From CAYVIB01 sp964451365 (GTDB lineage Bacteria; Pseudomonadota; Gammaproteobacteria; Pseudomonadales; Cellvibrionaceae): a DNA stretch of 64,000 bases. Location of the stretch: assembly GCA_964451365.1 (NCBI GenBank), contig CAYVIB010000006.1, forward strand, positions 119,334 to 183,333. The letters are read 5' to 3'. The notes beneath the pieces were generated by a model. The model did no database searches and was not told the origin of the DNA. It saw only the letters and a list, made by a program, of their open reading frames with translations. The position numbers and the translations under genes were made by a program. Below, piece by piece: positions 1 to 8,010 of this stretch. Each line of letters starts with the position of its first letter. Position 1 is the stretch's first letter.

Positions 1-459
1 CCGGAAATCGGCGCATTTATTGCCGGGATCTCCATCGCCACCAGCCCCATATCGCAATATATTGCCTTGAACCTGCGCCCACTGAGAGACTTCTTCCTGA
101 TTCTGTTCTTCTTTTCCCTTGGAGCGCAGCTGAACATCATGCTGCTACCACAGGTACTCGTTAACGTTGTTCTCTTTGCGGCAATTATCCTGGCGATGAA
201 ACCGGTTGTTTTTTACTTTCTGCTACGTCGCCACAGCGAACGCCGTGAACTTGCCTGGGACATCAGCTTTCGTCTCGGGCAAATCAGCGAATTCTCCCTC
301 CTTATAGTCTTTGTAGCGACAACCCAGGGGCTGATTGGGGAACGGGCATCCGTTCTCGTACAATCCGCGGCGATTCTCAGCTTTATCATCTCCAGCTATA
401 TCGTTGTCTTTAATTTCCCCAATCCGATCGCCATCGCCGACCGGCTGCGGCGGGACTAA
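1..459 (+). CDS. Cation:proton antiporter, Kef/CPA2 type (3' part, truncated by window edge)
   Basis: The reading frame is open from base 1, so this is the C-terminal 152 residues of a larger inner-membrane protein. It shows four or five strongly hydrophobic segments and short polar loops. The stretch PEIGAFIAGISIATSP resembles the conserved glycine-rich helix of CPA2 monovalent cation:proton antiporters (Pfam Na_H_Exchanger), and RLGQISEFSLLIVF resembles the late conserved helix of Kef-like members, where a Q/E-S/F pattern is typical. The protein ends soon after the last helix (AIADRLRRD), so no C-terminal TrkA-N/RCK regulatory domain is present, unlike KefB/KefC. Expected role: exchange of K+ or Na+ for protons. 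Substrate cannot be read from this fragment. The N-terminal start lies outside the window. Confidence 0.8.
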   Translation, partial: PEIGAFIAGISIATSPISQYIALNLRPLRDFFLILFFFSLGAQLNIMLLPQVLVNVVLFAAIILAMKPVVFYFLLRRHSERRELAWDISFRLGQISEFSLLIVFVATTQGLIGERASVLVQSAAILSFIISSYIVVFNFPNPIAIADRLRRD

Positions 460-610
460 GGCAAACCCCATTGTTTGCCAGCCCGCGCCCCTCGTGACGC
501 CTGCATTAACATTCGCATAATTATTGAACTCATTTGGAGTTGGACTAGACTGAAATAAGATCAATTTTCCAGGGCTCCGAGTGGGTTCTTACCAGGACAA
601 AGGTATCACT

Positions 611-1579
611 ATGTCATTAAGCACGATCCAAAGCAGGATTCTCCAGCCGTTTATCGATGAAACACTGGCAAACCTACAGGCCATGGCGGGGATGCAGGGC
701 CGCACCGACGGAGGGTTTATCGACCAGGCGGACAAATTCCGCTTTAAAGGTTACGCCATCTGCGCCGAAACCCACGGGTGTATTGACGGCGTTATGTTGA
801 TGCACCACTACATTGAAACGGCGGTTGCGATGGGCAACGCCATCCGTAAACATGTCCTGGACGAAGATGAGACCTATGACGAGGTAAACGGCCCCGTGGC
901 GGATGCCCTGGCGGAATGGGGCAATACCGTTCTCGGTAGAGCCACCAAGGGGCTGAGTGGATACCGTCTCAATATCAATTTTGATCCCCCCTACTTCGTG
1001 TTCGACACCGACACAATGAGTTCGCTGCTTACCGGGGTAAATGACATCATTACGGTTCCAGTGCATGTCGATGGCGTGGGTCGTTTCTATTTCAATTATC
1101 TTATTCGTTCCGTCAACTCCGACCTGGCCGTTCTGGAAAATGCGACTACCGAGGCTGCGCCGGATTCGGAGCATTGCGTGGTGGTGGACCGGCGAGAATC
1201 CGGATCACTCGACATCGATAAAAAAATCATGATTGTCGACGATATGAAAATGGTGCGATCGTCACTGAAAATGTATCTACGGGAGCTCGGTTACAAAAGT
1301 TTTATTGAAGCGGAAAACGGCCACGAAGCGGTGGACAAACACCACAGCGAACGACCCGATTTTATTTTTATGGACATGGTAATGCCGGAGATGAACGGCA
1401 TTGAAGCACTACGAATGATTCGGGCAAAATCCCTGGAAACGCCAATTGTTATGCTCACGTCCGTCGCCGATGACGAGGTCGTCAAGGAGTGCGAATCTCT
1501 CGGTATAGAAGGTTACGTTATCAAACCATTAACCCGGGAAACCGGACCCGAAGTGCTTGGACGTTTTCTGCGAAATTAA
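611..1579 (+). CDS. CheX-type phosphatase domain fused to a CheY-like receiver
   Basis: 322 residues. Residues about 1-165 are a CheC/CheX-like domain. The signature D-x3-E-x2-N-x3-G is readable in ADALAEWGNTVLG, with E102 and N105 as the predicted pair acting on aspartyl-phosphate. Residues about 200-322 are a receiver domain with acidic pocket VDD, phosphoacceptor D255 in FIFMDMVMPEMNG, a switch Thr/Ser in MLTSV and the conserved Lys in GYVIKPL. CheX proteins dephosphorylate CheY-P, so the fusion may control its own or a partner receiver's phosphorylation. ATG at 611 is preferred over the in-frame GTG at 581 because it follows an AGGACAAAGG purine-rich stretch and begins where CheX homology would. 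It stands alone, convergent with the mscS-like gene. No chemotaxis genes are near it. Confidence 0.85.
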   Translation: MSLSTIQSRILQPFIDETLANLQAMAGMQGRTDGGFIDQADKFRFKGYAICAETHGCIDGVMLMHHYIETAVAMGNAIRKHVLDEDETYDEVNGPVADALAEWGNTVLGRATKGLSGYRLNINFDPPYFVFDTDTMSSLLTGVNDIITVPVHVDGVGRFYFNYLIRSVNSDLAVLENATTEAAPDSEHCVVVDRRESGSLDIDKKIMIVDDMKMVRSSLKMYLRELGYKSFIEAENGHEAVDKHHSERPDFIFMDMVMPEMNGIEALRMIRAKSLETPIVMLTSVADDEVVKECESLGIEGYVIKPLTRETGPEVLGRFLRN

Positions 1580-1626
1580 ATCCAAAAATTAAAATACGAA
1601 CCACCCGAACAGGCAGTAAGATCTAT

Positions 1627-3042
1627 TCAGGTTGGGGGCAGTTCCACTTTGGCCGAAGGCGCTTCGCCGTTCTTGCCTTCGCCGAAATAAAGTGTGCGAT
1701 GGGGAAATGGAATTTCAATATTGTTCGCATCAAAAATCTGTTTCATACGGCGATTGAACTCTCTTCCGACCTCCCACTGTTTTATCGGCCTCGTTTTGAT
1801 TCTCGCTTTAATAATTACCGCGCTGTCGGCAAACTTGTCGACACCCAGAATATCAATTGGCTCGAGGATATTATCCTTGTACTTTTCGTCCTGCTGCATT
1901 TCGTCGGAAATCTCCCGCAGCAGTTTGATAACCTCATCGGTATTCTCTCGATAGGCAACACCAACATCCATCAGGTAATAACTGTAATCCTTGGTAAGGT
2001 TTTCAACGACGGTAATTTCACTGAAGGGAATGGTAAACACCGTGCCATCCAGGGCGCGCAGCTGCACCTTGCGGATAGTGATTTTTTCCACCAGGCCTGT
2101 TTTCCCGCCGACACCAGCCACGTCACCCACTTGAATCAGGTCTTCCACGATAATGATAAAACCGGTAATGATGTCCTTGATAAAGGCCTGCGCACCAAAG
2201 CCCACGGCAAAGCCCACCACGCCGGCACCCGCCAGCAACGGCATGATATTGACTCCGAGTTCAGAGAGAAGCGTAATCCCAAACAGCAACAGTAACGTGC
2301 CATTCATCACGTTGCGGGCTATAGGCAACAGAGTGAGCACCCGAGGACTACCATCCCGCGCCATGCGCGTAAAGAAATGCTCCAGGGCAGCGGTTACCAG
2401 CTCAAATACCACCACGGCGATAACAAGCAGTATCGCAATGCCGGCCATGCGGCCAAAAATAATACCTAACTGATCGCCACTCAGGAAGTTTTCCAGCGGA
2501 TCACCCCAAACCACCAACAGTGTAATGATCGCAAGCAGCACAATGTACAGGCGGACAAAAACCAACAGTATCCTGCGGTAAAGTTGCAATCGCCCCTGGT
2601 GTAAGCCTATCGGGCTGCCAAAGGTTTCCAGCTTGCGCAGTAATCTTGTGATCAATAACCTGAAAACAAAGGAAAGCAATAATGCAACGAGAGCGATAAT
2701 CAATGACGCAATCAACTTCCCCACCGAGGAGGTCGACAAACCGTAGTCATCCAATACTTCATTAAGCTGCCTCTCCCAGGATTCCAGCAGGCTCTCAGTA
2801 TCAATCACTTCGGCAAACCCAAACGGAGAGTCGTTTGCGTCCTCACCATTCTCAGTCGAACCGTTTGCGCAATTCTCGCCTTCCGGGCATTCCTCCCCGG
2901 ACGCGCTGTTTTCCTCTTGTTGCGGCGCTTCCGTTCCAGGCTCGGCGGTGGGAGGTGGAATTTGCGCATACGCAAAGAAGGAAAAAAATATGAGACAAAT
3001 TAAAAGGAATTTAACTACGGCGAGATATGGGCGATATTTCAT
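1627..3042 (-). CDS. MscS-family mechanosensitive ion channel
   Basis: 471 residues. An N-terminal signal sequence (hydrophobic core then AYA|Q, cleavage near residue 26) is followed by an acidic, low-complexity periplasmic stretch (residues about 27-75, rich in E, G, N). After it come about five transmembrane helices. The last, GAGVVGFAVGFGAQAF, is the Gly/Ala-packed pore helix TM3 of MscS. The following FIKDIITGFIIIVEDLIQVGD is the hallmark of the MscS beta domain, with a C-terminal alpha/beta vestibule to about residue 440. The family opens under membrane tension to release osmolytes. The extra N-terminal helices place it in the larger YbiO/YnaI-like subgroup rather than minimal MscS (286 residues). 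It is convergent with the CheX fusion and sits downstream of a long noncoding gap. Confidence 0.92.
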   Translation of the reverse strand: MKYRPYLAVVKFLLICLIFFSFFAYAQIPPPTAEPGTEAPQQEENSASGEECPEGENCANGSTENGEDANDSPFGFAEVIDTESLLESWERQLNEVLDDYGLSTSSVGKLIASLIIALVALLLSFVFRLLITRLLRKLETFGSPIGLHQGRLQLYRRILLVFVRLYIVLLAIITLLVVWGDPLENFLSGDQLGIIFGRMAGIAILLVIAVVVFELVTAALEHFFTRMARDGSPRVLTLLPIARNVMNGTLLLLFGITLLSELGVNIMPLLAGAGVVGFAVGFGAQAFIKDIITGFIIIVEDLIQVGDVAGVGGKTGLVEKITIRKVQLRALDGTVFTIPFSEITVVENLTKDYSYYLMDVGVAYRENTDEVIKLLREISDEMQQDEKYKDNILEPIDILGVDKFADSAVIIKARIKTRPIKQWEVGREFNRRMKQIFDANNIEIPFPHRTLYFGEGKNGEAPSAKVELPPT

Positions 3043-3153
3043 CTGCTTTTTTCTCGAGGTCTGAAAATTTTATGGTTCTTTTTCTATCATCCCGCCGGGC
3101 TGTACACACCGGGGCCAGCTGTTTCAGGCACTTAGCGGGATAAAAACAATAGT

Positions 3154-3312
3154 GCCCGGCAAAGCCGGGCGTATTAAAGATACTGGCTTTTAAGATTACC
3201 AGTGTGGTTTAACAAAAGTCCACCGGCCTACATGCTTCCGTGTAAACTCACTTTATCCATTTTCCGAGCCGTGGGTTGGGATTATCCCAACCTTCCATGA
3301 GGCGTCTCATGG
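3154..3312. other. Cluster of three perfect hairpins in a 367-base gene-free gap
   Basis: The gap 3043-3409 has no convincing ORF. It carries three exact inverted repeats: GCCCGGC/GCCGGGC (3154-3170, 3-base loop), GGTTGGGA/TCCCAACC (3274-3292, 3-base loop) and CCATGAG/CTCATGG (3295-3312, 4-base loop). The last two are adjacent, separated by two bases. None is followed by a clear T tract on either strand, so they are not textbook intrinsic terminators. They could be part of a structured 5' leader of the mscS gene (minus strand), the 3' end of the lipoprotein transcript, or a small RNA. Confidence 0.45.
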
Positions 3313-3409
3313 CAACAATCGGCGATGAACTTTTTGAACCGCACTAGAACAGCTTTTGATCCCCCGAATCGAATCAGGCTATCGAAAAACAAAAGTTTTC
3401 GGCAAACGG

Positions 3410-3628
3410 CTAGTTGGTTTCGTCCGCGAGTTCGTCACCCGCTTCACCAAGCTCCTCCTGCGTTTCCTCGGTAGCCTCGCCTATCTCTTCCCCTGTTTCA
3501 TCGACGGTTTCGTCAATATTTTCACCTGCCTCACCCAGGTTTTCCTCCATAGGCCCTTCGTCCGTGTCACAGGCATACAGTGGAAAGGCAAACATTAACA
3601 CAATTAATAAACGTTTCAGCAATAGCAT
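3410..3628 (-). CDS. Small acidic lipoprotein
   Basis: 72 residues. A lipoprotein signal peptide ends in FPLYAC with the lipid-accepting Cys at residue 20, followed by DTDEG (Asp at +2, which in enterobacteria favours inner-membrane retention). The mature 52 residues are extremely acidic, with almost no hydrophobic residues, and made of degenerate heptad-like units (GEAGENIDETVDETGEEIGEATEETQ), so probably an extended or helical rod. A clear AAGGAG ribosome-binding site lies 8 bases before the ATG. It is transcribed alone. I do not recognise a named family; function unknown. Confidence 0.7.
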   Translation of the reverse strand: MLLLKRLLIVLMFAFPLYACDTDEGPMEENLGEAGENIDETVDETGEEIGEATEETQEELGEAGDELADETN

Positions 3629-3823
3629 TGTCGTCTCCTTTTTGATTTAAATAAATGCCCGACGGGCTTTTACTTGGTGAAAAATGTTTATCAAAACGAA
3701 TGCGGGTTCTATGCCAATTCGGCTTCGGCAGCCACGCCAACGCAGCAATCAACAGTGGGAGAGAAAAGTGTTCCTGAAGGTAACGAGGAATTGAAGGAAT
3801 TACAAAAGCGCTTGCAGGATTTG

Positions 3824-5791
3824 TCAGGGCAATTTTCCCAGCGCCCGCTCAAGCTGGTCGATTGAAAACGGTTTTAGCAAGCCGGCGGAAATACCGGCCT
3901 GGGAGGCCCGATCCGCATCAATTTCCTCACCACTGGCAATTACCACTCTTACATCCGGCAGCACCATATGCAGTCGCGAGGCAACCTGATAGCCATCCAT
4001 ATCCGGTAAATGCAGGTCCACCAGTGCGACCGAAGGTTTGTGCCTGCGCGCTTCATCAACCGCTACGCTGGCGTCCGCCGCCGGTATGACGTTCCAGCCC
4101 AACAGATTCAACAGCCCGGATGTTGCCTGCAGAGCATCGGGGTCGTCTTCCACCAGCAGTACCACGTCCATTCCATTGGACAGAGATTTTTGCTTTGCTG
4201 AACGAGGCACCGGCCTATTTTCCTCGAGAGGCGTGAAATATCGCGCCAGGCAAGAATGGATCTGTTGCTGATCCACCGGTTTGCTCAGGTACGCGGTGAA
4301 ACCGGAAGCCAGGCAAATATCCACATCCCCCTTCATGTGTGCGGCGGTAAGCGCAACGAGTGGTTTGGTAAACCCGGACTCCCGCAATTTACGCGCAGTT
4401 TCCAGGCCATCCCGCTCCGGCATATGTATATCCATCAGGATGACATCAAAATCCTTACCATGCCATTTTTCCTCTGTAATGATTCGCTCCGCCTCAAGGC
4501 CGTTATGGGCATATACCACCTCGACTCCGGTCGCTTCCACGAAATGGCCAATCAGCAACCTGATATCACGAAGGTCGTCCACCACCAGAACCCGGCCGTC
4601 AAAACGGGGCACGGAGGTGGTTTGGCTTTGGCTGATACTGCTAAAGTCCAAGGAAAATATTTCCCGCTCCACACCGGTAATATCGCCAGGATCAATGGTG
4701 AAAATGAATTCGCTGCCCTTTCCCGGCTGGCTGATCAATGAAATATTGCCGCCCAGCCGGTTAACCAGTTGCTTGCTGATGGCCAGCCCGAGTCCGGTAC
4801 CGGCGCGTGGGTGGGCCCTGTCGCGTGCCTGGACAAATGGTTGGAACACCTCCTCCTGGACATCCGCCTTGATTCCCACACCGGTATCCTTCACGCTGAA
4901 GCGGATCTTTTCCCGCTCCGCCTGGGAGTCCATCGATACCAGCAGGGCCACTTCTCCCTGGTCGGTAAACTTGACCGCGTTTCCGATCAGGTTCAGCAAC
5001 ACCTGCCGCAACCGGGTGGGGTCGGTCAGTATCCGCGCAGGCAACGGCGTGGGTGTTTCGATCCGCAACAACAGGTTCTTGTCCATCGCCGAGCCGTGCA
5101 TCAACGCGTAAATATCGCTCAGGAACGTTGCCAGGTGAGTCTCCTGCTTCTCCAGTTCCAGCTTGCCCGCTTCAATCTTGGACAAATCCAGGATGTCGTT
5201 CAGCAGCCCAAGCAGGTGCTTACCGTTGCGGTCCACTACACGCAGGTGGGCAAGCGTTTCCGCGTCCTTATTCTTATTCATCAGGAGTTCGGTGAAACCA
5301 AGAATCGCCGATAGCGGTGTTCGTAGTTCATGGCTCAGGTGAGCAAGAAATTCACTTTTCAGTCGGTTTTCGCTCTCCGCCCGAATTCGTTCCATCCGCT
5401 CGTGTTCCATTTCCCGTCGGCCCAGTGCATAGCGGATGGATCGGGCCAGTTGCTCGGCTGTCAGATTGGTTTTAACCAGGTAGTCCACCGCCCCCGCTTC
5501 CAGCGCCTCGCGGTCCAACTCGCTCTGATGCATGCCCGTTAATAAAATAATCGGGCCGGTAAAGCCAAATTCACCCGCTTTTTTCAGGAGTTTTATTCCG
5601 TCATCCGATCCCAACTGGTAATCCATCAGGCAGAGATGATGGATATTTTTCTTGAGCAGCGCTTCACCTTCCTCGAAAGTGGGCGCCCAATCAAGTGAAT
5701 AGGGACCCGGAGCGATATCGTTCAACAACGCGCGCGCCAGGATAAAATCATCCTCGTCGTCGTCAACTATTAAAAGTCTGGTCTCTTGCAT
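3824..5791 (-). CDS. Hybrid sensor kinase, REC-HisKA-HATPase-REC-REC
   Basis: 655 residues, no membrane segment. Domain order: receiver 1 (residues about 4-122, D57 in LCLMDYQLG), a coiled linker, HisKA with H154 in FLAHLSHELRTPL, HATPase_c with N box (NLIGNAVKF), G1 (DTGVGIK) and G2 (GTGLGLAIS), receiver 2 (VLVVDD, D in VILMDIHMPERDG, Lys in YLSKPV) and receiver 3 (LLVEDD, D in VALVDLHLPDMDG, Lys in LLKPF). A cytoplasmic kinase driven by an N-terminal receiver and carrying two output receivers suggests a phosphorelay hub. ATG at 5791 was chosen because it begins directly at the receiver and sits 7 bases after the upstream stop; longer versions would overlap the upstream gene. Last gene of the 9327-3824 operon. 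No DNA-binding domain. Confidence 0.92.
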   Translation of the reverse strand: MQETRLLIVDDDEDDFILARALLNDIAPGPYSLDWAPTFEEGEALLKKNIHHLCLMDYQLGSDDGIKLLKKAGEFGFTGPIILLTGMHQSELDREALEAGAVDYLVKTNLTAEQLARSIRYALGRREMEHERMERIRAESENRLKSEFLAHLSHELRTPLSAILGFTELLMNKNKDAETLAHLRVVDRNGKHLLGLLNDILDLSKIEAGKLELEKQETHLATFLSDIYALMHGSAMDKNLLLRIETPTPLPARILTDPTRLRQVLLNLIGNAVKFTDQGEVALLVSMDSQAEREKIRFSVKDTGVGIKADVQEEVFQPFVQARDRAHPRAGTGLGLAISKQLVNRLGGNISLISQPGKGSEFIFTIDPGDITGVEREIFSLDFSSISQSQTTSVPRFDGRVLVVDDLRDIRLLIGHFVEATGVEVVYAHNGLEAERIITEEKWHGKDFDVILMDIHMPERDGLETARKLRESGFTKPLVALTAAHMKGDVDICLASGFTAYLSKPVDQQQIHSCLARYFTPLEENRPVPRSAKQKSLSNGMDVVLLVEDDPDALQATSGLLNLLGWNVIPAADASVAVDEARRHKPSVALVDLHLPDMDGYQVASRLHMVLPDVRVVIASGEEIDADRASQAGISAGLLKPFSIDQLERALGKLP

Positions 5792-5798
5792 AGCAAAA

Positions 5799-6260
5799 TT
5801 AGAAAGTCGTTTCACATCGTGGAAGTTCGACAAACTCCACCCAATACTTCCCAAGCGTTTGCATCAGTTCCACCAGTGCATCAAATGTAACAGGTTTGGT
5901 AATGTATGATGCCGCGCCCAGATCATAGCCTTTGAGCATATCCTCCTCCGCCCTGGAGGTGGTTAAAATAACCACGGGAATCCTGCGTAATACCTTGTCC
6001 TGCTTGATTTCCGCCAGTGCGGCGCGGCCATCCTTTTTTGGCATATTCAAGTCCAGCAAAATCAATCCCGGCAATGGATAAAGAACCCGGTCTTCGTATT
6101 TTTCGCTGCCGCGCAAATAGGCCATTAGCTGTACACCGTCCTCGACAAAATGCACCTCGTTGAGAATGCGCCCTTCCATCATTGCTTCCCGGGCCAGTAA
6201 CCGGTCGTCTTCGTCGTCATCCGCCATTAGAATGGTAAGCGGTTTTTTTGCTGCAATCAT
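5799..6260 (-). CDS. Stand-alone response regulator, Rcp1-type receiver
   Basis: 153 residues forming a single receiver domain: acidic triad MADDDEDD, phosphoacceptor D70 in LILLDLNMPKKDGR, switch Thr in VVILTTS, conserved Lys in YITKPV. The PKKDGR sequence and the extended alpha2-beta3 loop are typical of Rcp1-like regulators that pair with phytochrome-type kinases. There is no output domain, so it likely shuttles phosphate between kinases, here from the CHASE3 kinase 9 bases upstream to the hybrid kinase 7 bases downstream. This flow is inferred from gene order. Confidence 0.92.
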   Translation of the reverse strand: MIAAKKPLTILMADDDEDDRLLAREAMMEGRILNEVHFVEDGVQLMAYLRGSEKYEDRVLYPLPGLILLDLNMPKKDGRAALAEIKQDKVLRRIPVVILTTSRAEEDMLKGYDLGAASYITKPVTFDALVELMQTLGKYWVEFVELPRCETTF

Positions 6261-6269
6261 AACGACACC

Positions 6270-7754
6270 TTAGGCGGTGAAGCCGTTGTCGGTTTGTTGA
6301 ATCATTGGCAAACGCACTGTAAAAACAGTTCCCACACCCGGCGTGCTTTCAACGGAAATTGTCCCACCGTGACGACTGATCACCTTGCGACACAAAGCCA
6401 AACCTATCCCCGTTCCTTCATATTGGTCGCGGCCATGCAACCGCTGGAATAAATCAAATATTCTGTCTTCATACTGCGGATCAAATCCTATCCCGTTGTC
6501 GGCAAAACGCAAACGGTACCACTGCCGCTCATCCGGTGGTTCACCCTCGACATCCGTCTCCACGGTCACGGAAATTTCCACCTTCACTCCGCCCCGCCGA
6601 AACTTAAGACTATTACCGATAAGATTCATGAATACCTGCCTCAGTTGGGAGGCATCCGCATCAATTTGCGGTAACTTATCCACGTGGATTATTGCACCGG
6701 CTTCATCAATCGCGTACTCCAGATCATCCAGCACACTCTCTATCAACTGGTCCAGTTTCACACGCGTAAAAGGTTTCTTCTGAGTGGTAATTCTCGAAAA
6801 ACTTAACAAGTCATCAATCATTTCCGACATGCGACGGGAGGCATTTTGCATTCGCACCAAGTAGTCGGAGCCACTTTCATCCAATTGGTTCCCGTTCTTT
6901 TGCAACAGGCGATCACCAAAGGCACGTATCTTTCTCAATGGTTCCTGCAGGTCGTGTGAAGCCACAAAAGCGAACTGTTCGAGGTCACGATTGCTGCGTT
7001 TAAGCTCCTCGGAGTATTGGCGCAGCGCCAGTGTTCTTTGCTGCACCTTGGATTCGAGCTCAGTGTTGACTTCTTCAATTTCCGCATACAGTGCCGCAAT
7101 CTTCCGGGTGTTTCGGTATACAACAGCATAGAAACCAAGCGCCAGAATCAGTCCCACAACGTTGGTGACAATGAGCGCCGCCAGTATCAATTTTCGTGTC
7201 TGGTCTGCCCTGTTCCGGTTTTGCTCCAGTGCGGCGTGTTCATCTATTTCCATTTCTCTGATTAATGAAAGTACCGACCGCATCAGTTGAATACCGGTGT
7301 CAGTATTAATTTCAATGACAGCTGCGCGACTCAGGTCATTATGGACCAGTTGCACAACTTTCTGCATTTCATCGATAATTCGTTCCGTTTGGGTATAAAG
7401 CAGAGTGAAGCGAGCCTGTTGTCGCTGAAGTCGCGTTTCACTGCCACTAATTGCCGACAGCAGTTGATTAATTCTGCCCAGCGCTTCGTGATAGGGTTCC
7501 AGGTACTGAACATCCGCAGTAAGCAGGTAGCCGCGTTGGCCCGTTTCGGCGTTGAGGAGTTCGGTTTTCAGATCTTTAATCAGCGTAATCACCTGAAGGT
7601 TACCGGTAATTCGCTGATTGTTTTCGGCCAAGATGCCGATAGAACGGTAGGCGAGAGAAATACTGAATAAAAAAAAGATCACCACACTGACAAGGGCGAT
7701 CAGCCAGGGCCAGCCCGGCAGTTTTTCATGCGTGGATTTTACCCCGCCAATCAC
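6270..7754 (-). CDS. CHASE3-domain membrane sensor histidine kinase
   Basis: 494 residues. TM1 about residues 16-36, a periplasmic CHASE3 domain (about 40-185, with the typical NAETGQRGYLLT motif), TM2 about 192-214, a coiled coil, HisKA with the phosphoacceptor His in FVASHDLQEPLRKI (around residue 270), and HATPase_c with NLIGNSLKF, FADNGIGF and GTGIGLALCRKV. The SHDLQEPLR form of the H box is typical of HWE/phytochrome-like kinases that partner Rcp1-type receivers, which fits the next gene. The start is GTG, overlapping the previous gene's stop by 4 bases (GTGA), so translation is probably coupled. The signal sensed by CHASE3 domains is generally unknown. Confidence 0.92.
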   Translation of the reverse strand: MIGGVKSTHEKLPGWPWLIALVSVVIFFLFSISLAYRSIGILAENNQRITGNLQVITLIKDLKTELLNAETGQRGYLLTADVQYLEPYHEALGRINQLLSAISGSETRLQRQQARFTLLYTQTERIIDEMQKVVQLVHNDLSRAAVIEINTDTGIQLMRSVLSLIREMEIDEHAALEQNRNRADQTRKLILAALIVTNVVGLILALGFYAVVYRNTRKIAALYAEIEEVNTELESKVQQRTLALRQYSEELKRSNRDLEQFAFVASHDLQEPLRKIRAFGDRLLQKNGNQLDESGSDYLVRMQNASRRMSEMIDDLLSFSRITTQKKPFTRVKLDQLIESVLDDLEYAIDEAGAIIHVDKLPQIDADASQLRQVFMNLIGNSLKFRRGGVKVEISVTVETDVEGEPPDERQWYRLRFADNGIGFDPQYEDRIFDLFQRLHGRDQYEGTGIGLALCRKVISRHGGTISVESTPGVGTVFTVRLPMIQQTDNGFTA

Positions 7755-7993
7755 CCATCATCGCTCCCCTGACATTCCGCCAGAAGAGAAGTTTTCAAGT
7801 GAGTCAGCATATCACTGCAGGAACGGCATTCCCTCAGGATTGAGGTAAAAATCTCTGCTGCCTTGTCCACATCCCCGGTGCGTTCCAGCGTCAGTTTGCC
7901 AAGCTCGGCACTCATCGAAATTGTGTTGAGGGGATTTCTTACATCGTGCAGTAAACGTCTTATATCACTACCCATACTTATATCACCACCCAT
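7751..7993 (-). CDS. Histidine-box (DHp)-only mini-protein
   Basis: 80 residues. It contains a helix with LLHDVRNPLNTISMSAEL, an H box of histidine kinases (H16), and a second helix (AAEIFTSILRECRSCSDMLTHL) compatible with a dimerisation-phosphotransfer hairpin. There is no ATPase domain and none is encoded downstream in another frame, because the next gene is a complete kinase. It may be a phosphotransfer or decoy domain acting between the activator upstream and the kinases downstream, or a kinase-binding inhibitor. A GGAGG site precedes ATG 7993. A second ATG 18 bases later is possible. It sits 17 bases after the sigma54 activator gene. Function is inference only. Confidence 0.75.
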   Translation of the reverse strand: MGGDISMGSDIRRLLHDVRNPLNTISMSAELGKLTLERTGDVDKAAEIFTSILRECRSCSDMLTHLKTSLLAECQGSDDG

Positions 7994-8010
7994 AATGGAT
8001 CCTCCGGCAA

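Noticed and set aside
1489..2295. 268-codon plus-strand ORF crossing the CheX fusion end and the mscS gene
   Set aside because: It is antisense to the clear MscS reading frame and out of frame with the receiver domain.
3674..3865. 63-codon plus-strand ORF with a coiled-coil-like end (NEELKELQKRLQDLSGQF)
   Set aside because: It starts with TTG without a ribosome-binding site and its 3' end overlaps the hybrid kinase gene. Its first half has no clear protein-like pattern. Possible but not supported.
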